Origin: Clostridia bacterium
GTDB taxonomy: Bacteria; Bacillota; Clostridia; Oscillospirales; Acutalibacteraceae
Reading direction: 5' to 3'
Length of the DNA: 43,771 nucleotides
Assembly: GCA_017618135.1 (NCBI GenBank)
Contig: JAFZUV010000010.1
Coordinates: 1 to 43,771 of the forward strand
This document shows, in pieces, positions 38,061 to 43,771 of the stretch. Both the position numbers and the translations under genes were made by a program. Below the pieces are notes generated by a model, which was not told where the DNA came from, searched no databases, and saw only the letters and a list, made by a program, of their open reading frames with translations. Within the stretch, counting starts at the first letter, position 1; the number at the start of each line of letters is the position of its first letter.

Positions 38061-40790
38061 TTATTCAAGCCCTTTACCGCAGCAGCGCTTATATTTTTTA
38101 CCGCTGCCGCAGGGGCATAGGGCGTTTTTGCTTACAACGCCTTTGCCTCTTACCGTTGCCGGCTTTTCACCGGTGCCGGTTTCCTCGGCAACCTTTTCGC
38201 GCTTTACTTCCTCATCGCGGCGCACCTGAACGGTGAGTACAAGCTTTGCGGTTTGTTCTCTTATAGCGTCGGTCATAGCCGAGAACATATCGTAGCTTTC
38301 ATTACGGTATTCAACAACCGGGTCATGCTGACCGTAGGCGCGAAGTCCTATACCCTGGCGGAGTCTGTCCATATTATCGATATGGTCCATCCAGTTGGTA
38401 TCTACGCTGCGTAAAAGCATTACCCGCTCAATCTCGCGCATAAGCTCGCTTCCAAATTGCGCCTCGCGCGCATCATATATATTATGAGCCTTTTCTTTGA
38501 GCGTTTCGGCTACTTCCTCGCGGCTTATATTACCGAGCTCTTCGGGCGTATAGCGTAAATCGCCGCTGTCGGTTATCATACCGGCAAAGTGCTCGCGGAG
38601 TCCTTTAATATCCCAGTTATCGTGAATGTTATCGTCCGCAAGATAGATTTTTGTGTAAACATCAATGGTATCGTCAATCATCTTAAGTACGGTTTCCTTG
38701 ATGTTTTCACCGTCTAAAACGCGGTTGCGCTGTTCATATATAAGCTCGCGCTGTTTGTTCATAACATCGTCATACTGAAGCACGCTCTTGCGCGCCGCAA
38801 AATTCATACCCTCTTTTTTGCGCTGTGCGCTTTCAATGGTACGGGATAAAAGACCGCTTTGAAGCGGCATATCCTCGCTTACCCGCATAGTATCCATAAT
38901 ACTCGATATACGCTCGCCGCCGTAGAGGCGCATAAGGTCGTCCTCAAGAGAAATATAGAACTTTGTATATCCGGGGTCGCCTTGACGGCCGGCACGGCCA
39001 CGGAGCTGGTTGTCTATTCGCCTTGAATCGTGCCGCTCGGTACCTATAATGCATAGACCGCCGGCTTCGCGCACCTTTTCCGCCTCGGGTGCTATTTCCG
39101 ATTTGTACTTATCATAAAACGCCTTAAACTTTTCACGCGCCGAAATAATATCCTTATCGTCAGTTTCGGCAAAGCCTGTAGCTTCGGCGATTATTTCCTC
39201 GCTCAGTCCTTCTTTTTTAAGCTCGGATTTAGCCAGATACTCCGCGTTACCGCCGAGCATTATATCGGTGCCTCGTCCCGCCATATTGGTAGCTATGGTA
39301 ACCGCGCCGAATTTACCTGCCTGAGCAATAATCTCAGCCTCGCGCTCGTGGTGCTTGGCGTTTAAAACATTGTGCTTAACACCCTGCTTTTTAAGAAGTG
39401 CCGAGAGCAGCTCTGATTTTTCGATAGTAACCGTACCCACAAGGACCGGTTGACCTTTTTTATTAGCCTCAATTATTTTGTCGATTACCGCGCCGAATTT
39501 CGCGCGTTCGGTTTTATAAACCGCGTCGTCGTCATCAATACGGATAAGCGATTTGTTGGTGGGTATTTCTATAACATCAAGCTTATAAATCTCTTGAAAT
39601 TCCGCTTCCTCTGTCATAGCGGTACCGGTCATACCCGAAAGCTTATTATAAAGGCGGAAGAAGTTTTGGAAGGTAATGGTTGCAAGGGTTTTTGACTCGC
39701 GTTCCACCTTCACGCCCTCTTTTGCCTCTATCGCCTGATGAAGTCCCTCGTTATACCGCCTGCCGAACATAAGGCGGCCGGTAAATTCGTCAACGATTAT
39801 AACCTCGCCGTCTTTTACAACATAGTCAACATCACGCTTCATAATGCCGTGCGCGCGTATCGCCTGGTTTATGTGGTGGGCGATTTCTATGTTTTCGGTG
39901 TCGTTGAGGTTTCCAATGCCGAAGAATTTTTCCGCTTTTTCAACACCAGACGGTGTAAGCGTTGCGGTTTTTGCCTTTTCGTCGACTACATAATCGCCGT
40001 CAAACGCCTGCTGTTCATCGGTAGCCTTGTCGTCGGTTTCCTTTACTTTAACCATTTTAAGTGTCAGAGCAAACTTGTTTGCGGTTGTATAAAGGTCGGT
40101 CGATTTGCTTCCCTGACCGGAAATAATAAGCGGTGTGCGCGCTTCATCTATGAGAATTGAGTCAACCTCGTCCACAATAGCAAAATTGTGACCGCGCTGA
40201 ACCTTGCCTTCTTTATAAGTCACCATATTATCGCGCAGATAGTCAAATCCAAGCTCGTTGTTGGTGCAATAGGTAATGTCCGCATTATAAGCTTCACGCT
40301 TACTGTCGTTATCCATACCGTGTATAATAAGACCTACCGTAAGCCCTAAAAATCTGTAAAGCTTGCCCATCCACTCGGAGTCGCGCTTTGCAAGATAATC
40401 GTTTACGGTTACAATGTGAACGCCTTTGCCTGACAGCGCGTTAAGGTATGCCGGCAGAGTTGCAACAAGCGTCTTGCCCTCACCGGTTTTCATTTCGCTT
40501 ATTCGTCCCTGATGCAGAATAATTCCGCCTAAAATCTGAACGGGGAAGTGACGCATACCAAGCACTCTGTCTCCCGCCTCACGGCATACCGCAAAGGCTT
40601 CGGGCAGGATATCGTCAAGCGTTTCACCGGATTGCAGTCTGTTTTTAAACTCATCTGTTTTATTGCGAAGCTGTGTATCGCTTAATTTTCTGTACTCTTC
40701 TTCAAGAGCTAAAGCTCTATTAAGTAACGGTGTAACTCTTTTTATTTCTCTGGCACTGTAATTGCCGAACATTTTTCTTAAAATACTCAT
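38061..40790 (-). CDS. secA: Preprotein translocase ATPase SecA
   Basis: SecA drives secretory proteins through SecYEG. The 909-residue product has Walker A KTGEGKTL, Walker B with [16 protein letters not shown], the cross-linking domain, and motif IV-VI residues [19 protein letters not shown] and [15 protein letters not shown]. The C-terminus has the zinc-binding SEC-C sequence [14 protein letters not shown], which contacts SecB or the ribosome in other species. ATG 40790 follows TGAGGA; an upstream in-frame start (40808) overlaps the apbE stop. Length is normal for the family. It follows apbE in the same direction. Confidence 0.98.
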   Translation of the reverse strand: MSILRKMFGNYSAREIKRVTPLLNRALALEEEYRKLSDTQLRNKTDEFKNRLQSGETLDDILPEAFAVCREAGDRVLGMRHFPVQILGGIILHQGRISEMKTGEGKTLVATLPAYLNALSGKGVHIVTVNDYLAKRDSEWMGKLYRFLGLTVGLIIHGMDNDSKREAYNADITYCTNNELGFDYLRDNMVTYKEGKVQRGHNFAIVDEVDSILIDEARTPLIISGQGSKSTDLYTTANKFALTLKMVKVKETDDKATDEQQAFDGDYVVDEKAKTATLTPSGVEKAEKFFGIGNLNDTENIEIAHHINQAIRAHGIMKRDVDYVVKDGEVIIVDEFTGRLMFGRRYNEGLHQAIEAKEGVKVERESKTLATITFQNFFRLYNKLSGMTGTAMTEEAEFQEIYKLDVIEIPTNKSLIRIDDDDAVYKTERAKFGAVIDKIIEANKKGQPVLVGTVTIEKSELLSALLKKQGVKHNVLNAKHHEREAEIIAQAGKFGAVTIATNMAGRGTDIMLGGNAEYLAKSELKKEGLSEEIIAEATGFAETDDKDIISAREKFKAFYDKYKSEIAPEAEKVREAGGLCIIGTERHDSRRIDNQLRGRAGRQGDPGYTKFYISLEDDLMRLYGGERISSIMDTMRVSEDMPLQSGLLSRTIESAQRKKEGMNFAARKSVLQYDDVMNKQRELIYEQRNRVLDGENIKETVLKMIDDTIDVYTKIYLADDNIHDNWDIKGLREHFAGMITDSGDLRYTPEELGNISREEVAETLKEKAHNIYDAREAQFGSELMREIERVMLLRSVDTNWMDHIDNMDRLRQGIGLRAYGQHDPVVEYRNESYDMFSAMTDAIREQTAKLVLTVQVRRDEEVKREKVAEETGTGEKPATVRGKGVVSKNALCPCGSGKKYKRCCGKGLE

Positions 40791-40804
40791 ATTTTCCTCA
40801 CAAA

Positions 40805-41755
40805 TCAATTTTTAAACTCTATTATTCCGTTTTTATTTTCGAGTCCTTTTGTCAGTATTACTTTATAATTCTTATCAACAAAGACTGCTTCAAAACCCGC
40901 AGTTCCTTCTATCAATTTTTTTGCGTCCCTTAGTCCGTATATAACGCATATTGTTGAAAGTGCGTCACAGTCTGCCGAAGTGGCGCCTATAACCGAAGCG
41001 CTCAGTAGATCGGTTTTTACGGGGTAACCGGTTTTAGTATCCAGTATATGGTGGTATAACTCGCCGCCGCTTTTAAAATAACGCTCATATATACCTGAAG
41101 TGGAAACGCTTTTATTCTTAAGCTTAACGGTAGCCAGAGTATCGCTTTCACTGAATGGCTTTTTAATACCTATATTATAAAAGCGGTCACCAAAAACGGT
41201 CACATTGCCGCCCAGATTTATAATTCCTTTTTTTACGCCTTTCTGCTTAAAAAAATCGAGGAGTTTATCTGAAACAAAGCCTTTAGCGATACCGCCGAGG
41301 TCAATTTTTTTGCCGCCCGCGTCAACCGAATCGGTTATTACTTTTACACTTTCATAATCAACATTCTTAAGCGCCTCCGAGATTTCATCACGGCTTGGTA
41401 CAACCTCGTCTTTGAAGCTCCAAAGACTTACGAGGTCGGCTACGGTTATATCGAATTTTCCCTTTGTCAGCGCAGAATAGTAAACACCCTTTTTTATAAT
41501 CTCAAGCGTATCGGGACTTACTTTCTCATTACCGCCGTTAAGGCTTGATATTTCGCTGTTTTTATTGGTTCTGCTCAGGGTTTTATCGTAATTTTCACAT
41601 AAAGAAAAAGCGGCGTTTAGTATTTCGTCGCTGCAATCCGCCGTAAGAGTTACGGCGGTATCAAAATGAATTTGGGTGGCTGTGTTTTCCGTATTCGCGC
41701 AAGAACACAGAAGCGACAGCATTAAAACAGTGGCAAGCGTTATGGGTTTTTTCAT
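40805..41755 (-). CDS. apbE: FAD:protein FMN transferase, ApbE
   Basis: A 316-residue lipoprotein-type enzyme that splits FAD and attaches FMN to a Thr or Ser of target proteins such as RnfG/NqrC or PplA outside the membrane. The signal is [13 protein letters not shown]. The active-site section [29 protein letters not shown] (Mg and flavin binding), [29 protein letters not shown] and [15 protein letters not shown] are all visible. ATG 41755 is chosen because the upstream extension would need TTG. No flavinylated partner is in the window. It is divergent from the NusG-II/Gx transporter genes, which are its likely functional partners. Confidence 0.92.
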   Translation of the reverse strand: MKKPITLATVLMLSLLCSCANTENTATQIHFDTAVTLTADCSDEILNAAFSLCENYDKTLSRTNKNSEISSLNGGNEKVSPDTLEIIKKGVYYSALTKGKFDITVADLVSLWSFKDEVVPSRDEISEALKNVDYESVKVITDSVDAGGKKIDLGGIAKGFVSDKLLDFFKQKGVKKGIINLGGNVTVFGDRFYNIGIKKPFSESDTLATVKLKNKSVSTSGIYERYFKSGGELYHHILDTKTGYPVKTDLLSASVIGATSADCDALSTICVIYGLRDAKKLIEGTAGFEAVFVDKNYKVILTKGLENKNGIIEFKN

Positions 41756-41794
41756 AATGTCATTATACAACTTCTTTTCTTTTTTGTAAAGCTA

Positions 41795-41803
41795 TGTTAT
41801 AAT
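41795..41803 (+). promoter_or_regulatory. Extended -10 promoter for the NusG-II/Gx operon
   Basis: TGTTATAAT gives the TGn extension (41795-41797) and a full TATAAT (41798-41803). No good -35 element is seen. The gene starts 93 bp downstream, after a folded repeat at 41818-41860. Confidence 0.5.
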
Positions 41804-41817
41804 AATTATATGTCTTT

Positions 41818-41870
41818 GACTCCTCCGAGTAAAGGGAGTCAGCACGGCAAAGCCGTGACTGAGGGATTGT
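41818..41870. repeat. REP-like double-hairpin repeat
   Basis: GACTCC (41818-41823) pairs with GGAGTC (41835-41840), and CACGGC (41843-41848) with GCCGTG (41852-41857) over an AAA loop, ending ACTGAGGGA. On the minus strand it reads TCCCTCAGTCACGGCTTTGC..., a form I associate with dispersed palindromic repeats of Ruminococcaceae and related groups. It sits in the leader of the NusG-II gene. Confidence 0.6.
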
Positions 41871-41895
41871 TATATCGTTAAAGGGGGCGAGCGGC

Positions 41896-42210
41896 GTGAA
41901 AAAGGGCGATATTATACTTTGCTCGGCAATTTGCGTTTTTTCAGCCTTGCTGGCACTTTTGTTTCTTACCTTTAAAAACAACGGGAAAACCTTGATAGTT
42001 AAAGTTGATAATAAACCTCTTTACGAATATTCGCTCGGTACCGACCGTGAAATTGAATTAGAGCATAATACCGCTGTCATCAAGGACGGCGAGGTCTATA
42101 TGCTGGAGGCTGACTGCAAAAATCAGATTTGCGTCAGAACAGGCAAAATTTCAAAAAGGGGTGAGTGTATCGTATGCCTTCCGAACAGGGTAATTCTCGA
42201 GATAAAGTAA
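41896..42210 (+). CDS. NusG domain II protein (EetA-like)
   Basis: A 104-residue protein with one N-terminal membrane helix (ILCSAICVFSALLALLFLTF) and a small extracellular NusG-II domain: TLIVKVDNKPLYEYSLGTDREIELEHNTAVIKDGEVYMLEADC KNQIC VRTGKI, ending ECIVCLPNRVILEI. The C-x4-C...C-x2-C arrangement is conserved in the group. Starts at GTG 41896 with AAGGGGGCGAG. In Listeria a protein of this type (EetA) is part of flavin-based extracellular electron transfer, beside EetB and ApbE. The same three-part association is present here, so a role in flavin or redox handling is plausible. Confidence 0.85.
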   Translation: MKKGDIILCSAICVFSALLALLFLTFKNNGKTLIVKVDNKPLYEYSLGTDREIELEHNTAVIKDGEVYMLEADCKNQICVRTGKISKRGECIVCLPNRVILEIK

Positions 42211-42698
42211 AGAGGCTTGCCGTGTGGGCTTTGCTCACTTCCGTCTGCCTTATAGTAGGGTACATAGAAAGTATTGTAAATCTCTTTTTTATCGCTCCGG
42301 GAGTGAAGCTGGGGCTTGCAAACAGTGTTGCCTGCGCACTGGTTTTAAAGGATGATGTTAAGGGAGCTGTCGCGGTAAATTTATCACGGATACTTATATC
42401 GGCGTTGCTTTTCGGCTCTCCGGTATCACTTATGTTTGCGCTTTCCGGCGGTACCGTTTCCGTTACTGCTATGATTCTTTTGAAAAAATGCCGTCATCTT
42501 TCCGTATTGGGAATAAGCGGAGCCGGTGGAGTACTGCACAATATTGCTCAATGCGCTGTGGGAATTGTTTTTATAGGTATAGGAATAATTTATTATTTAC
42601 CAATATTGCTTTTGTCGGGTGTAGTATGCGGTGTAGCGGTGGGCTTTCTCGCAAAATTGATACTTAAAAGGATAGAAAAGAGTGGGAAATATGTATAA
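42174..42698 (+). CDS. Gx transporter family protein (EetB-like, HepT-I domain)
   Basis: A 174-residue integral membrane protein with about five helices and the family motifs ESIVNLFFIAPGVKLGLANSVACALVL, the repeated small-residue stretches FALSGGTVSVTAMILL and GAGGVLHNIAQCAVGI. The family (annotated also as heptaprenyl diphosphate synthase component I) resembles ECF S components and may carry a flavin, quinone precursor or other small molecule. It overlaps the NusG-II gene by 37 nt. ATG 42174 is chosen for the AAAAGGGG upstream; an in-frame GTG at 42165 is too close to that site. Functional coupling with the ApbE gene nearby is inferred. Confidence 0.88.
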   Translation: MPSEQGNSRDKVKRLAVWALLTSVCLIVGYIESIVNLFFIAPGVKLGLANSVACALVLKDDVKGAVAVNLSRILISALLFGSPVSLMFALSGGTVSVTAMILLKKCRHLSVLGISGAGGVLHNIAQCAVGIVFIGIGIIYYLPILLLSGVVCGVAVGFLAKLILKRIEKSGKYV

Positions 42699-43428
42699 TG
42701 CCTTTGCTAAATATTACGATATACTTATGCGAGATGTGGATTACCATGCTCGCGCTGATTATATATGCTCTTTATTCAGCAAATACGGTAAAAAACCGAA
42801 GCTTCTGCTTGACCTCGCTTGCGGAACAGGCAGCTTTTCAAATGAGTTCTCGCACAGGGGCTTTTCAGTTATAGGTGTTGATATTTCGGAGGAAATGCTT
42901 TGTATTGCACAGGAGAAGTCAATCAAGCAGGGAAACAATGTTTTATATATTTGCCAACCGGCGCAGGAATTAAAGCTTCATAGCACGGTTGACGGCGCTG
43001 TTTGTTTGCTTGACAGTTTAAATCATATCATAGATTACAGCGAACTTTGTGAAGTGTTTATTAAAGTTTCTGATGCTTTAGAAAAAGATGCCCTTTTTAT
43101 TTTTGATATGAACACGGTTTATAAGCATAAGAATATTCTTGCCGATAACGCGTTTGTTATTGAGGAGGACGGTATTTTTTGCGTATGGCAGAATTTTTAT
43201 AATAAAGATTTGCATACTACCGACATTATCCTCGACTTTTTTGAAAAACAAGGAAATAAATACGAAAGATACAGCGAGTGTTTCAGTGAGCGGGCATATA
43301 CCAAGAGGGAAATATATACGGCAACTGAAAAGGCGGGATTAAGAATTGAGGCGTGTTTAGGCGATATGAGTGGGGATAAGCCGGATAGTCGAGAAAGCCG
43401 CATGTTTTTTGTGGCAAGGAAAGTTTAA
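42691..43428 (+). CDS. Class I SAM-dependent methyltransferase
   Basis: A 245-residue Methyltransf_25-type enzyme. SAM motif I is LLLDLACGTGSFSNEF (about residues 39-54), followed by the acidic loop VIGVDISEEMLCIAQEK, and then DGAVCLLDSLNHI, the substrate-side motif characteristic of this clan. The C-terminal half has beta-rich stretches (CVWQNFYNKDLHTTDIILDFF) that often form the substrate lid. Overlap with the Gx transporter gene (8 nt) indicates one operon. The substrate is unknown; the nearby flavin- or quinone-related genes make an isoprenoid quinone methyltransferase conceivable, without direct support. Confidence 0.9.
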   Translation: MYNAFAKYYDILMRDVDYHARADYICSLFSKYGKKPKLLLDLACGTGSFSNEFSHRGFSVIGVDISEEMLCIAQEKSIKQGNNVLYICQPAQELKLHSTVDGAVCLLDSLNHIIDYSELCEVFIKVSDALEKDALFIFDMNTVYKHKNILADNAFVIEEDGIFCVWQNFYNKDLHTTDIILDFFEKQGNKYERYSECFSERAYTKREIYTATEKAGLRIEACLGDMSGDKPDSRESRMFFVARKV

Positions 43429-43511
43429 AGGATAGTTTCAGCCCGATTGAAGTAACAAAATCTTCTTTTACAAATATACTGTAATTAAAAGAGAAAAAAA
43501 CAAAAAAATAC

Positions 43512-43540
43512 TTGACAACACTATGCGCTTATGATATTAT
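43512..43540 (+). promoter_or_regulatory. Promoter of the tRNA operon
   Basis: TTGACA at 43512-43517 and TATTAT at 43535-43540, 17 bp apart, 47 bp before the first tRNA. The AT-rich stretch upstream (43455-43510) may serve as an UP element. Confidence 0.8.
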
Positions 43541-43586
43541 ATTGCTTGTCGCCGGTGAGTTGCAACGCAAAACCAGCGCTTTTTGT

Positions 43587-43662
43587 GGGAGCATAGCTCA
43601 GCTGGGAGAGCATCTGCCTTACAAGCAGAGGGTCATAGGTTCGAGCCCTATTGTTCCCACCA
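43587..43662 (+). tRNA. tRNA-Val (anticodon TAC)
   Basis: A full cloverleaf of 76 nt including an encoded CCA: acceptor GGGAGCA/TGTTCCC, D arm with AGCTCAGCTGGGAGAGC, anticodon loop CTTACAA with TAC at 43620-43622 (reads GTA and related Val codons), and T loop TTCGAGC. The encoded CCA is at 43660-43662. Confidence 0.97.
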
Positions 43663-43665
43663 TCC

Positions 43666-43742
43666 GGCCTGGTAGTTCAGCTGGTTAGAACGCTAGCCTG
43701 TCACGCTAGAGGTCGTGGGTTCGAGCCCCATCCAGGTCGCCA
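43666..43742 (+). tRNA. tRNA-Asp (anticodon GTC)
   Basis: A 77-nt cloverleaf including CCA, 3 nt after tRNA-Val: acceptor GGCCTGG/CCAGGTC with one wobble, D arm AGTTCAGCTGGTTAGAAC, anticodon GTC in CCTGTCACG, T loop TTCGAGC and discriminator G73, an identity element of tRNA-Asp. Confidence 0.97.
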
Positions 43743-43745
43743 TTC

Positions 43746-43771
43746 GCCTCTGTAGCTCAGTCGGTAGAGCA
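43746..43771 (+). tRNA. tRNA, 5' part only (cut by the window edge)
   Basis: GCCTCTG followed by TAGCTCAGTCGGTAGAGCA has the acceptor strand and D arm of a tRNA. The anticodon lies beyond the window, so the amino acid cannot be named. Confidence 0.85.

Noticed and set aside
39450-40160. Plus-strand frames within secA
   Set aside because: Antisense shadows; the secA reading is complete and conserved throughout.
43441-43586. Small gene or riboswitch before the tRNA cluster
   Set aside because: Only an AT-rich tract, a promoter and a short leader can be seen.
1-43771. CRISPR array
   Set aside because: No regularly spaced direct repeats were seen; the repeats at 45-101 are short and irregular.

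Overview
The window looks like chromosome from a low-to-mid GC, Gram-positive anaerobe of the Clostridia, most likely the Oscillospirales/Ruminococcaceae. The evidence is strong AGGAGG-type ribosome binding sites, many lipobox lipoproteins, paired FeoA proteins with FeoB and its Cys-rich partner, a CotF-like protein, and adjacent DUF1846, Gx-transporter and NusG-II genes. This placement is inference; there is no rRNA or other decisive marker.

Layout. Positions 1-2200 are accessory DNA: divergent XRE and ribbon-helix-helix regulators around an operator-like repeat, a lipoprotein, an unknown gene, a truncated AbiEi/DUF6088-like gene and a tRNA T-arm-like scrap. Positions 2220-5670 are a ferrous iron operon (feoA, feoA, feoB, Cys-rich partner) under a near-consensus promoter, with four copies of a DtxR-like palindrome. 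Positions 5692-8800 hold an ABC ATPase and a permease cut off at a 3'-truncated IS3-family element. Positions 8996-13196 hold a DUF4349 lipoprotein, an aquaporin, a putative secreted zinc protease, an AlkD-like protein and a CotF-like protein. Positions 13260-16618 are a tightly overlapping cassette of two GT8 glycosyltransferases and two PlsC-like acyltransferases. The minus-strand block 16656-22988 reads rlmB, a degenerate P-type-ATPase-like membrane protein, metG, tatD and a tiny Asn-rich ORF.

Positions 23093-27386 carry a racemase-fold enzyme, an ATP-grasp ligase and an asparagine synthetase behind a consensus promoter; together they suggest synthesis of an amidated D-amino-acid cross-bridge. 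Positions 27389-30139 are an ABC-2 exporter and a lipoprotein. Positions 30194-34086 are a zinc regulon: a Fur/Zur repressor gene with a perfect 23-bp palindrome at its promoter, a His/Cys-rich membrane peptide, znuA, znuC, znuB and an OB-fold-like lipoprotein. After a zinc-ribbon/TM2 protein and a DUF2752 protein come minus-strand genes for a cation/proton antiporter and DUF1846, a 365-nt noncoding gap with strong hairpins, then secA and apbE. Divergent from apbE are a NusG-II protein, a Gx transporter and a methyltransferase. The window ends in a tRNA cluster (Val, Asp and a third cut by the edge).

The items most worth a second look are the catalytically dead P-type-ATPase-like protein (19535-22216), the racemase/ATP-grasp/AsnB cassette, the repeated operator of the feo operon with the acidic insertion in FeoB, and the zinc regulon with two uncharacterised members. 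No CRISPR array, prophage or rRNA was seen.
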